Source: Sordaria brevicollis (taxonomy: Eukaryota > Ascomycota > Sordariomycetes > Sordariales > Sordariaceae). Taken from it: a stretch of DNA of 64,000 bases. A program made the translations under genes and the position numbers. Shown piece after piece: positions 1 through 10,693 of the stretch. The DNA is taken from the NCBI GenBank assembly GCA_033439795.1, contig JAUTDP010000008.1, forward strand, positions 1,240,001 to 1,304,000, read 5' to 3'. Numbering within the stretch: the stretch's first letter is position 1; each line of letters begins with the position of its first letter. The notes beneath the pieces are model-generated. The model was not told where the DNA came from, searched no databases, and worked only from the letters and a program-made list of their open reading frames with translations.

Positions 1-1
1 G

Positions 2-1792
2 ATCCCGGCGAAGACCTTGAGCAGCAAGAGCAGCAACCTCACCAGCTCCAGCATCCCTCCTCTGCTTCCGCCACAGCAATCTCCACGCCGTCAGGCTTCG
101 CCGGTTGTCATGCCCACATTTACTGCCATAGCGACGGCCACTCCTCCTCCGCCTCTTCTCCCTGCTTCTCCCGTGGACGGTTACAACCACACCCACCACT
201 ACGTTCACAGCAATGGCCAGAACCACGGCCATGGAGGGCATATCCATACTTACCTACCTACCACAACTTTCGGTCAACCAAACCGATCCATTTCCCCTCC
301 TCCATGCTCTCACTGCTCGTCAACGCTCAGCTCGTCGATAACCAGGAGCAACACCTTAATAAGCCACGGCACAGTCCAAGTAGCTACCCCAAGCGTCGTA
401 TCACCGACATCACCACATTCCATTACCAGGGAGCGGTCTCAGCGGCCTAGCATCAGCGGCGGTAGCAGACCAACACCAGCGTCGCCCGCGGGATCAAGCA
501 CCCTCAGCCCGCGTACCAACATCCCATTATCAACCATGAGCACAGCAACCACCTGCGTTCAACACCAGCAGATCCTTCCACCGCGTATCGTACCCGTCAT
601 CACTACTACCAATCCCACCTCCCCTCGCACCACGACAACGACAGCAAGACTCCAGTCACCTCTCCCCCTCTCCTCTGGGCCCTTGTCATCAGCATCGACC
701 ACTTCTCTTCTCTCCACCGGTGGGACCGATTTCCACACAGACGTCGAAGACCCCAACCATCCCCATTCTGATAACCACTCGCACGGTCATTCCCACCTCG
801 ACTCCGACTCCGGCTCCCAAGCCGAAGACTCGGCCGACGATGACAACGAGAATGATGATGATGAGGAGGAAGATGATGACCCCTTCGATTTCTTCGAAAT
901 TGACTTTGAGGAACGGAGATTGATGCCTATGTTTTTGAAGGAGCAGTTGGAGGCTCATGTTGCTGCTGCTGCTGGTCTACAGGAGGGAGGTGTTGGTGGT
1001 GGTGGTGCTGGGCTGGGAAGCGGGCTAGGAGCGGCTTTGGGGCGCGGAAATCCGATGGGACATGGTGGCAGAGATGGTGCACATGGGGTGGTGGACTTGG
1101 AACAGTTGCTTGGTGGGGGGAGGAAGGATTTTGGGGAGAGGTTTTTCGGGTCGTAAGTATTTCCCCTCGTATTATCGTGGGGTGTGAGAATGACTGATGC
1201 TAACATTTGATGCGATGGAAATAGTGGACAACTCCCCGGCCTCCCGCCCACACAAGATACGTCTCCTAATGGGCGTGGCAATGGCGATATCGAGAAGGCG
1301 TTAAAGACGAGCTTTAGTGCCAACGAGAAGGCACTCCTCGGCGACGACACCAATACCGACAAAAAGAAGAAGCAGAAGCACAAGAAAGGAAGCAAGAAGA
1401 CCAAGACCACCAACAACACCGCCAATACCGAACCATCAGTAGCCCCACCGGTACTAGGACTGGGAGATATGGCCGCCGCCCTCGAGGCAGATGGCCATAC
1501 CCAACACAAGTCAAGCAAGAATCTCAAGAAGAAGAATAACAAGAAGAGTGGGAAGGACAGCAAGGCCAACAACGTCGGCAATGGCAATGGTGTGGCCGCC
1601 AACAGGCCACTGACACCCAACAACTCCAACTTCGCCCGGCCGGGGTCGAGTAATGATGCGAACAACACTTATGTTCGCCCTTCTTCCCGGAAGACGACTA
1701 CGACTATGAACGAGCAGCAAGTCTGTGGTCACTCTCCGGGGGCTAACGGAGGAGAGCAGAGGAAGGCGCTGAGGTGGTTGGGTCTTGCCTAA
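2..1792 (+). CDS. Low-complexity hypothetical protein, 5' partial, two exons
   Basis: The frame is open from base 2 with no credible ATG, so the start lies outside the window. Exon 1 ends at 1152. The intron 1153-1224 has a GTAAGT donor, a GCTAAC branch site at 1199-1204 and an AG acceptor. Exon 2 (1225-1792) keeps the frame and ends in TAA, giving about 572 visible residues. In order the protein shows Ser/Pro/Thr-rich sequence, a His/Gly patch (about 770-800), an acidic run (about 835-880), one less biased segment containing FEIDFEERRLMPMFLKEQLE (about 890-955), a Gly-rich linker and a Lys-rich tail (about 1360-1400 and 1510-1560). No domain is recognised. The basic tail and acidic patch would suit a nuclear or nucleic-acid-associated protein, but that is inference. 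The coding call rests on the clean intron and preserved frame. Confidence 0.7.
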
Positions 1793-2319
1793 TTTCTCCT
1801 TGAAGGAATGGTTCAATTCGGATATGTTTTACTAGCGATATTTCATTTTCTAGAGTCTGGTATGGGTATGAAGAAGGAAAGGGGTCGGGGGGGTGGACAA
1901 GGCGGAAAGATACCCGAGGGGATGGGAGTTCAGGGAGGCTATTTGTCTTTTATGGAATAGTTACAATGGGGCAACAGTCATGATATCCTCCAACGCACTG
2001 TTTACATTACTTTCTCTAATATTAATTCTACTCTTCACGACTTAGCCTATTGGGATGTTCTTCTTATGTTCATTACGTGTTGTGATTCTGCGCCCGAATA
2101 AGGTAATGCGGCACTAAGAGAACATGTACCGATGTGTGTCTTCTATTGAATCTTTCCTAACCGCAACTGACTAACCCTCCCTAGATGTTCGATAGTGATT
2201 CCTTCTTCATTTTCTCCTTCAATCTCCATCTCCATGGTATTCACCGAATTGTTTCCTTCATTGTTTTCGAGTCCTTCCCCGCCGACTTACCTGCCTCCAG
2301 ATGCCATGTCGACTAGAGC
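1793..2319. other. Intergenic: 3' flank of the first gene
   Basis: This spacer separates the convergent first gene and the small minus-strand gene. It holds A/T-rich 3'-UTR-like sequence and no frame with coding character. Confidence 0.5.
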
Positions 2320-2520
2320 TTACTTCTTCCCCTTCTTCTTGGAAGGATCATACTTGGACGACTGCCTGCATGTGGTCGAGTTGCAGTCCTTTTTATTGTA
2401 GCTGATGATGGTGCGTTTCTTGCCGTTGGCTTCTACGATGGTGCGGACTTCTTCGGTGGTGCACCTAGCTCAGTGTCAGTTAATGCAGGTGATTTGGAGG
2501 AATGGCTGGGGTGCTTACAT
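2320..2520 (-). CDS. Small cysteine-containing MCTT-family protein, copy 1 (48 aa)
   Basis: On the minus strand an intron (2465-2518) has a GTAAGC donor, an ACTGAC branch site and a CTAG acceptor. Splicing joins AT (2520-2519) to G (2464) and makes the ATG, so the start codon itself is split by the intron. The context AAA-ATG is good, and the upstream frame has a TAG before any other Met. The 48-residue product starts MCTTEEVRTIVEANGKK, contains DCNSTTC and ends in a Lys-rich tail KKKGKK at TAA 2320-2322. It has no signal peptide or membrane segment. It is clearly paralogous to the gene at 3188-3403: both start MCTT, share EVR, NGK, an I-I-x-Y core, DCNSxTC and YDPxKK. Paralogy supports that it is real; the function is unknown. 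Alternatively the intron lies in the 5' UTR of a longer transcript with the same coding frame. Confidence 0.6.
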
Positions 2521-3187
2521 TTTGGCGGTTCTTCTTGAGTTGATCGTTTGGATGGTGGTTTCGTCCGTGTTGAGATGTCTGGAGATGTTGATGCTGGTGG
2601 AGATGGTACTCTACCTCCCGTTGTTCGACGGTCCCAGAGAGACTTTATGCCCAACCCTTCCCAACCTTGGAGTAACCAAGCTCACTCACAAGTGAGCCAC
2701 CAGGCGACATGCCTTTCTCGATGAGTATTCTCTAGGACAAGCCATCATGTTTGTTCGAGGCAGTTGACTTCATGGCATGACAAGAAGTGTTACGAGAGGA
2801 AGTTTGACATAGGCCTAGACTGGACAATCCCATCATGGATGAAGACCGGCGGTCCTGGACAGACATACTACTTTTGCCATCTTGCTTTGGAAGGACAGGA
2901 GTTGTGCTAGACGTCATGTCATTGATGTTTGTACTTGAAGCATCATTGAGGTATCTACTCGTCGTTCGAGTATACTATCGTTCCCATCTTGCCTTAGTTT
3001 CTCTCTGCTTCCCTTTCATTATGTTGTCATTGTTCGACCTTTGTTTCTTTTCTTTTATTAACCCCACTTACATCCCCATCCCCATGACTTTGTTCCCACT
3101 TCGATTCCGTCCTCACTACCTACGTTTCTTTCCGCATTATCTACCAAGCATGAACCCACTTAACACATAACCATAGCAACACATACC
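2521..3187. other. Intergenic: upstream of copy 1, downstream of copy 2
   Basis: Holds the promoter and 5' leader of the 2320-2520 gene. The leader frame is open back to about 2610. The rest is CT-rich sequence in which I see no other gene. Confidence 0.4.
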
Positions 3188-3403
3188 TTACTTCTTCTTA
3201 TCCTTTTTCTTATCCTTTTTCTTATCCTTTTTCTTATCCTTTTTCTTATCCTTTTTCTTATCCTCCTCTTTCTTCGCAGGATCATAGTTTGATGACGCAC
3301 TGCACGTGGCCGAGTTGCAATCCTCCTTCTCGTAGCGAATTATTATGTGTGTTTTGCCGTTGGGCCACTTACCGAAAGAGCGGACTTCTCTTGTCGTACA
3401 CAT
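3188..3403 (-). CDS. Small cysteine-containing MCTT-family protein, copy 2 (71 aa)
   Basis: A single-exon minus-strand frame from ATG (3403-3401, context GAAAACATG) to TAA. The product starts MCTTREVRSFGKWPNGK, contains DCNSATC, and continues SASSNYDPAKKEE into a run of DKKK units. It matches the neighbour at 2320-2520 through the whole core (EVR, NGK, I-I-x-Y, DCNSxTC, YDPxKK), so the pair looks like a tandem duplication. It is longer because the Lys-rich tail is expanded by a 12-bp minisatellite. Two Cys in the core could bind metal or form a disulfide (inference). No secretion signal is visible. A GTAAGT-like string inside FGKW is probably not used as a donor, because translating straight through it preserves the family alignment. 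Function unknown. Confidence 0.6.
   Translation of the reverse strand: MCTTREVRSFGKWPNGKTHIIIRYEKEDCNSATCSASSNYDPAKKEEDKKKDKKKDKKKDKKKDKKKDKKK
3197..3263. repeat. 12-bp minisatellite encoding the KKKD tail
   Basis: Five to six near-perfect copies of the 12-mer TTATCCTTTTTC lie inside the copy 2 gene. They encode repeated Lys-Lys-Lys-Asp on the minus strand. Copy 1 lacks the expansion. Confidence 0.85.
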
Positions 3404-6400
3404 GTTTTCAATTTATTATATTAGCTCAATCGGCCCGACGTTAGTACCTCTAGGGTGTGAACATGAACTCAACAGCGGAAAGCGGAAACAAAGTTTAAAG
3501 TCTTTTGGGTGATGACATTTTGTTCGTTCCAAACTCCCTGATACATGTGGTTTTGTGTGTTTCTTGGGTCTTGGTAAGTAGGTAGGAGTTCCGGGCCAGT
3601 GATCTCTGGATATGTTGTGCTTACAGGCTGTGTGATGCTAGGTCTTGAGAATCTGTCCACCATTGCTGGGCGTTTCTACCTCTAAGAATATATACTTCCC
3701 CTTTCCTATGTTGAATGTTGACAAAGACATGCCTAGTGCTAATCGGCCTTGACAGGTGCCGAGCAGGCAATCAAACATGATACTCGAAAGTGAGTAACAA
3801 GACATTCGGCGGTGGTGGATGAATATGCCAAAACAGAACTATTTTGACCCCATGCAAGATAGGGAGTTCATATTGTGATATGGAAGTAAGACAATGAACC
3901 TGCTTGATACCGGGCTCGACTAGCCATCCCATCGGTTCGATGAGGCGTGATAATCTTGGGCCGACATGTATCTGTGGAGGTACCATTTTCTATTGAAAGG
4001 AAAAAGTCATGACCGTGACAATTCCATAAGGGAAGTTTTTACAGAATCATTATGAACTAGTCATCGATAAATGACTGGCAGATAGGTAAGGAAAGTCACC
4101 TCAACGCATCGGCCTCAGTCACGGCCACCAAGCAAAGTGACAAAGTGATCAAATCGGCCTCCTTTCGTCTGGTGACCATTAGTACACACCATTCATAAGT
4201 AGTTTCTGCCCGCAAAACAAGCACATACGACCATACCCACTGGAAAACTCGGGATCCCGTCCGCTCTCCCATAGATAAGCCAGTGAGGGCCTGACTAGTA
4301 GTTGGGTCGGTGACGACCAGCGAATCCCAGGTGTTGTATGTTTTTTTTTTGCGATTTTTTTTTTGTCCGTCTTCTTTGATCATTAGCTTTGTCGGCACGT
4401 GTTGTTGGGAGATGTTTTTCTTTTTGATGATGGTTGAGGGGTAATGAGAGGAATTCGGATGGTGGATGCTTGAAACATGCATGGGAGCTTGGACCTGGGC
4501 CCGGGCGCAGTGTTTGCGTGCATGATGTTTTGCATTTGGGAGAACAGATGGCCAGAGCTTGGTGCATGAAGCCGACGTCATGGGGAAAGAGGAAGTTACG
4601 ATGAAGGATGAAGCAAAAATCCCACGGGATGAAGGTTTGGGAGAAGTCGAATCCAAGGAGCAGGTGGTTGTTCCGAACTGTCTCCCTGTGATGAACTTGT
4701 TGCAATCACTTCGTCCAACAACCTTCCCTCAACACCAAAAAGACATCACAAAAGGCATTCGTGGCGAAAATTGCGTGTAAGCTTTGGTGTTAACGTGGAA
4801 ATTCATGTAATTGTTGGAAACTCCTGATTGTGTTCATAACTCATAACCTTCGCACTCGGCATTGCCGCCCTCGTCACTTCCTGTGTCTGACCTTCTCTAC
4901 CATGGATGTTTCCCCGGGTTTCATGGGACCGGTTTCGGGTATACCTTCCTCTTGTACAATCCGAACACCCCCTCCTCCTGTGTCGATCTTGTCTTCTTCC
5001 TCCCCTCCCCTCTTCATAACTCAGTTTCCCTCCCATGCTCCTCTATCGTCCAACAACCTCCCCACTCCAACTCCAACCAATCCCCGACCCCACCCCATTA
5101 TCCCGTCTCGTCGTCGTTGTCCTCCTCGTATCCCGTCCCAAAAGTCCAACCAAATCTGAGGCGTTACTCTCGACGCTATATCGCGGTGCGTTGGCACTGC
5201 TGCTGGTCTTCTTGAACCATGGAAATCCACTGCTCTTGTTGTTGGCTGATGATGCCCCTGGCGATGTAGCGGAGGGGGAGTAGGGAGGTGGTGAGGATGG
5301 ACTTTCCGAGTGGGGGGTTGAAGGGTTTGAGAAGCAGCGGGAGCAGGGGCAGGACATCTTTGCTCTTATGTTTGTTGTTGATGGTGTTGTTGGATTTTGT
5401 TGATGGATGCGTAACCAGCGAAGAACTGGTAGATGTAGGGTCGAGTGTTCAATGCCTTCGCCGAGAATTGATATGCCTCGAGTGGTGGAGTGTGCGTCCC
5501 TCTTGACTGGCCTTCTCAGTGACTGATGAAGTAGAGCGTTTGTGATAATGAGCTCGTCTGTACCAGCGGAATTTCGTGTCGCTTTTGAGGCACTTGTTCG
5601 TGAATGTTCAGATTAAGAGTGGAAATTGCAAATTATCAAGAAAAGAGAACAACGGGAGAAAACTCCGGGCGGCACACACCCCATATAAAGCCCTCCTCAC
5701 CACATGGCATTCTCACAAGTACGAGTGCGAGTCTATGCGCCAAGTCTCAACCACATGCTTCTCCAACACCCAGCCGAGTCCATTGGGACCATTGGGCTCG
5801 ATTAGTCCTGCGCCAACAGCTCAGCTGGTACAGCATGAAGGGGAAAAAGGAGCCAACGATGGATGGGCTTGGCGATTTATACAAAGGAGAGGAAGTGAGG
5901 AGGATGAGGGGTAGCAAGGTGAGCAAGGAGAGCAGTGGCACCACTATCAGGGGGTGAGACACTTTCTCGTGACTTTGGATGTACTGCGTATCAGATTGGA
6001 GATGCCATCCTCTGGACTTCCAGGCAAAGAGCTGTTAGGTGTGACATCCCCATGGGAATTGGATGTTGGAGAGAACTGACAAGAGGCAACGACAAGCCAA
6101 CTCGGGAGAAAGGAACACTACCATCTCTGGCAGGATTGAACGAAACGGACGTATACATCAGTCCTGGAAGTTTTGCTAGCGCGGTTCTTGGGACAAAGGG
6201 TCTGCAACAAGTTCACCCAAACACAACATGATAACCCTATTGAAAGCGCAAAATTTGAGGGAGTCTACACCGCGAGCGAAACGTACTAGATTAATACCAA
6301 CTTTTTGTATGAAAATCAATAGATTATTATTTGAGTTGCGAAGGGTACGTTGCGAAGTTCCACGCTAACAAACTTACCAGGACTGATGTATATGGGACAA

Positions 6401-7725
6401 GAAATGCCCCCAATTGCCCCAAGGGAAGAATCATGGAGGAGGGAGCGGGATGAGTCCAGGCCAGCCACACTTTCAGGCCTCCCCAAGTCTCCCCGTTCCA
6501 GGCTGCTCGAGGCCTCTCCCTGGTTTGGAGCAGAGACACATGAGAGCCAAGGATGGTAGCGAACACTGCGAGACAGCGCGATTACTTTACACAGTAACCC
6601 CAAACCCCGCACGACATCTGATAGGTTGGACCACTGAGTGCCACGCTATAGGATCCTCGGCAGGTGGTATTTTACGCTTAAATCGACTTCATGTTGGCAC
6701 ACATTTTTGCCAGCTTTTGTCGGACGGGTTCCGGCGGGTTGAAGTTGGTAGGATGGTGGGTTGTGCGGGTGTGGCGTGATAAAGAGAAATGGGGAATGAT
6801 AGACGGCGTGTTTGGATATCAAGTGATGTCCTCGAATGTTGCAACTGGAAAAAAAGATACCGAGGCGAATTAGGTTGAGGATGAGCATTATATCGCGTCT
6901 CCATCTCCGACACGTGTTGCCGTGATCTGCCCTAACTGATCACTCAAGGAAAATGGAAAGCATCGGATTTGAAGAGCGGAAGTTGACAAAACGCTACGTA
7001 ACATAAAGGGAAGGGGGCAGGTGGTCCAGCTTCCAGAATCTAGACCATTTCGGGGGTTGTAGTGGTCTTGGTAAAAAGAGTGTCCACTTCCCCGCAAAAA
7101 GAGAGTCAAAACTCAAAAGAGTGGGGGAGATCGTCAATGGGTTAGGAAAAAGCGGGAAACCTTCCGCTTTGTTCGTTGTCTTCTCAAAATTTGGAGATGG
7201 ATGTTTGGGAAAAATTGGGGGTTTTTTGAAGGAGGACGTGAGGTCGTGAGTGGTGACGCCAAGACTTGGGAAAATCTGGGGTAAACTCCATCGACGAGTC
7301 TTGTTTCTGGAGCCAAGAAGGCTTGGCTTAGACGACTGACCTCGAGTTACAGGGACGCTTTGCTATGATGAGTTAGACCTCGGCGTGTTCCAGGGTGGAT
7401 TTCTGGACTTGGAAGGTTACAGTCGCGATGGGCTGGACCAGTTTGTGCCTAGGCATCTGTGATGGCGGTAAGTTTGGGACAGGTGACTTGTTCGCCGAGA
7501 ACAGCAGACTGTCGATGGGGACAAACGAAGGTCGTGGGAAACAGAAAGCGACGACGCGAACCGGAGGGTTCGAAGCAGATAAACCATATCTCATAAAAAT
7601 ACAGAAACTCGCAGATGACCGACCCGGATTACTCCCACCTCTTGTCTAATCGTCTTCTAACCGACCAACCCTAACGCCAAGATGATAATAACAACAAGGC
7701 AAAGAAATGACATCTCCGCGGATGT
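3404..7725. other. About 4.3 kb with no recognised gene
   Basis: Normal-GC sequence with many overlapping open frames on both strands, none with a recognisable product. The best coding-like stretch is on the minus strand at about 5520-5390, where a frame reads EAYQFSAKALNTRPYIYQFF and may be an exon. Adjacent frames at 5380-5190 are also open, but I could not join them with confident splice sites. An imperfect inverted repeat lies at 6153-6190 and 6355-6393. The rest may be promoters, UTRs or noncoding RNA. Confidence 0.35.
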
Positions 7726-8922
7726 TCAATCATCAAGATCGCGTCCATTCATAATCTCGACCACCAAAAACGCGACATAGCCGACAATCATGACAACACC
7801 CATCCACCGCCTCCCGCCCATCAACACAATGCCAAAGATAACCACCGCCGATAACCACATCACTGTCGCCTCAAAGAGCGTAAACCCAAGCTGCAGCTGA
7901 CCGGCATCTCCCCAGATAAACAAGACCCCGCCGCACAGCGTAACCAGAAAGATGTTGGAGCCGACAGTATTGGCAACCATAATGCCTGGCTGAGATCGCG
8001 CACCTCCGAGGATGGCAACAAACTTCTCCGGGAGCGTGGTGGCCAGCGACAAGATGGTGGTGCCGACGACGGTACCCGACAGAGCCAGCTCGTGACCGAT
8101 AGTCGATGCGCTGTGTGCTATGATGTAGCTAGAGACCAGCAGAGCAGCGAGACCGAGGGCGAGTTGGAAGACGTGATGGCGCATGGTTTTGGGGCGCTTG
8201 TTGATGACCTTGATGGCTTTGGACTTTTTCTTCGACACCTTGGTAATCTTGCTGTTGGAAGAGGGTTTGAGCAGGTTAAGCTGGTGGCCCTTATCTGTGG
8301 TCCATCCTTGCTCTTCGTCGCTGGGACGTCCTCGGTCGCTGTCGCCGGCGTTGATTGTTCGGTCGTCATCGTCGTCGCTGTCACTGTCGCTATCGGAGTC
8401 ACTGGTGTCGCTGTCGCTGTCACTGTCTGAGTCTTCGGGGGCCGTGAGCGTGCCCTTGTAGATGAGGGACGCCACGGAGATGACGTAGACCACAAAGGCC
8501 GCGATGAGGAGGACACCGCCAAACCATTGGAATGGAGATCCCTTGAGAGCGATCAGGAGGAGCAGGAAGACTGTCGTCAACCCGAGAAGCGCGGTTGAGT
8601 AGATCTTGGAGCTGCGATCGAATTCGGCTTTCTTCATGAAGAGCAGACCCAACGAGAAGGAAGCGAGAATGTTGGCGACAGAGGAACCGATCAAGTTGCC
8701 CAAGGCCATGTTCGAGTTCTTTTGGCTGAGAGCGACGATGATAACGACCAGCTCTTCCCATTCGGCGCCGCAGGTCAAAAGTCCGACGAGGGTGGGCGAG
8801 ACATTGAGTCTCTTGGCGACAATGGCCGTGTGATCGATGAACTTGTCGGCGCCATATTCGAGGAGAAACAGGCCGGCGATGAAGGAGGAGATGTTAAAGA
8901 GGAGAGAGTCGACGGTTGCCAT
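7726..8922 (-). CDS. Sodium/calcium exchanger family protein (YrbG-like, CaCA superfamily)
   Basis: A 398-residue intronless gene. The start ATG at 8922 has an excellent fungal context (CCACCATGG). The protein has two hydrophobic halves of about five membrane segments each, separated by a hydrophilic loop (about residues 165-245) with a Ser-Asp repeat and a Lys-rich patch. Each half carries one alpha repeat: residues about 45-85 (LLTCGAEWEELVVIIVALSQ, then GNLIGSSVANIL) and about 280-325 (LSLATTLPEKFVAILGGARS, then VANTVGSNIF). Paired inverted repeats with a central acidic residue and a GN/GS-N motif define the CaCA cation exchangers, which swap Ca2+ for Na+ or H+ across a membrane. The first repeat has AEWEE where bacterial YrbG has a TSLPE-type motif. 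The acidic loop may be a regulatory Ca2+-binding region (inference). Substrate and compartment cannot be told from sequence. The next gene to the right is another metal transporter, but the two are 1.8 kb apart and divergent. Confidence 0.88.
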   Translation of the reverse strand: MATVDSLLFNISSFIAGLFLLEYGADKFIDHTAIVAKRLNVSPTLVGLLTCGAEWEELVVIIVALSQKNSNMALGNLIGSSVANILASFSLGLLFMKKAEFDRSSKIYSTALLGLTTVFLLLLIALKGSPFQWFGGVLLIAAFVVYVISVASLIYKGTLTAPEDSDSDSDSDTSDSDSDSDSDDDDDRTINAGDSDRGRPSDEEQGWTTDKGHQLNLLKPSSNSKITKVSKKKSKAIKVINKRPKTMRHHVFQLALGLAALLVSSYIIAHSASTIGHELALSGTVVGTTILSLATTLPEKFVAILGGARSQPGIMVANTVGSNIFLVTLCGGVLFIWGDAGQLQLGFTLFEATVMWLSAVVIFGIVLMGGRRWMGVVMIVGYVAFLVVEIMNGRDLDD

Positions 8923-10693
8923 GGTGGGCGGTTGGTGTTTGGTGATAGTGGTGGTTGGTGTCGTTGAGTAAAAACGAAAGACTGGAGTTAATCCGGGATG
9001 AATGGAACAAAAGAGTGGAATTGTCCAACACTTCTAACAGCGGGACATAGTTGATGGATGGGATGGTTCTAATGGTGTCTCACTGCATCGTCGTGGGTCA
9101 GTCAGTCAGTCAGCCGAGGTGGGGATGATTGTAATATGGAAGGGACCACGGCCGTTTTAAGCCCGACGGTTGAACAAAGGGAAGTCGCCAACATTCCGAC
9201 ACTCCGGTTGCTGGCGCTTTCTTTCCCGGCAATTCATCACTCAGCTGTGGAGAGCTGAAATGTCGTGGGGCCAATTGTGTCGTCGCCCTTCCCGAAGCTA
9301 ATTCCACTGCGAACGGTTTATATCGCCCCCTTTTCTGTGCCGACAACGCCACGGTGGTGATTGCTTCGTATGTACGAGATATTTTGCAGCACCACTCAAC
9401 TCCACGATTTCAACTTCCGTCGTTTGCAAATTTCTGTCGAGATTCTCTGGTAATGTTCATCAACCCCTCTTCAACCGTCGACCGCCCTCGGGATCGACGT
9501 CGCATCGAGAGGTATTCTTTCTGTGGTACCACAAGCTGACCGCATGATAGGTATCGGACTCTCCAACGGAATGGTGTTGCGGTGATGGAACATGACGGCG
9601 GGAAAGAGTATCGAATTTAGGACGACGCCAGCAAACGCCATTTCAACGCCAAAGTCGCTTGCCGCTGGCAAACATTGAGAGGCTGGCCAGTGTGTGGCGG
9701 GCTGAACGCATGCAATTACTAGCCGCATAGAGCTGTCACGGCTATTGGCCCCCTGCATGATCTTGAGCTTTCTCTCATCACCACCAGTCCCGAGCATCAC
9801 CATCTTCATCACTCGGGCACAACTGAGGCTCTTTCCAGAAAATGGACAACTCCGTACCACAATTGGCTGGGTTGGCCCAAAGGAGGCTCACCTCGGCACT
9901 TTTACAGTTCAACTGCCATGCTGCAGCGGCATGATCCGAGCGAGACATCCCAAAGTTCTGGTTCGCCTCCATGGACGACAGAGACATCACTGGAATGTAT
10001 CTTTACAAAACCACGGTGGCCAACCAAGGCCTCTGTTTGTCTCCAGCACACCGTGATAGACGATAATTCAAGTTCAAGAGGCAAAAACAACCGACTCAGC
10101 TCTTGGTATGGCTCCCCTTCGAGAACATGAACAAGACAGCTCTCACGGCACGCATTCACCCGACACTCATCAATGTTTTCCTCTTGGCCCATCATCTAGA
10201 CTTCAAATATCGTCTTCTTTTTTTGCTTATCACTCCTTGGCTTCTGACGAGAATCCAAACGGATTGAAGGCCAGAACCGTAAAGTCCTCTCTTCGAGCGC
10301 ATCCAGCCAGCCAGTCTGCACCGCTATCTCAGAGTGGCTTGCATATCCTTGCTCACATCCACCCATCAGCTACCTGCAAAAACGCCATTCACACCACCAT
10401 CAACATGCTAAAACCTTCTCATACAGGAACAACCACCATCTTCAACCATTCACCCCTAGGTACTAGACCCCTCTTTCTGCTCTTGGCCACTGGCAGAATG
10501 CGAGCCTCTCGTCCCGCCTCCCGCGCTTTGCGGTGCATAATGTGGTTGCAATGAGCGGGCGATACCCACCATCCTGCATTCTCATGATATTGCCCGAGAT
10601 ATAACATCGCGTGCCCTTCCCCTCCTTCGAGATGTCAACAAGTGTTTCTCATCCGCCCTCTTCTATCTCTCATTGCCTAGGGCAGGCAACACA
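8923..10693. other. Divergent promoter region between exchanger and NRAMP genes
   Basis: The 1.8-kb spacer holds the 5' ends of two divergently transcribed cation transporters. It has short chance frames but no recognisable product. The last 500 bp before the NRAMP start are CT-rich, as is typical of fungal leaders. A bidirectional promoter is possible but unproven. Confidence 0.45.

Noticed and set aside
955..1668. 237-codon antisense frame over the first gene
   Set aside because: It is the shadow of the Gly- and Lys-rich plus-strand gene, with low-complexity Leu/Pro content and no splice logic.
4096..4705. Overlapping minus-strand frames of 136 and 186 codons
   Set aside because: No domain, poor codon bias and homopolymer-rich sequence; not supported as genes.
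5576..6779. Chain of plus-strand frames of about 100 codons
   Set aside because: No recognisable product, no convincing introns joining them, and the opposite strand is equally open.
8092..8833. Several plus-strand frames opposite the exchanger
   Set aside because: Shadows of the Ser-Asp repeat and transmembrane codons of the minus-strand gene.
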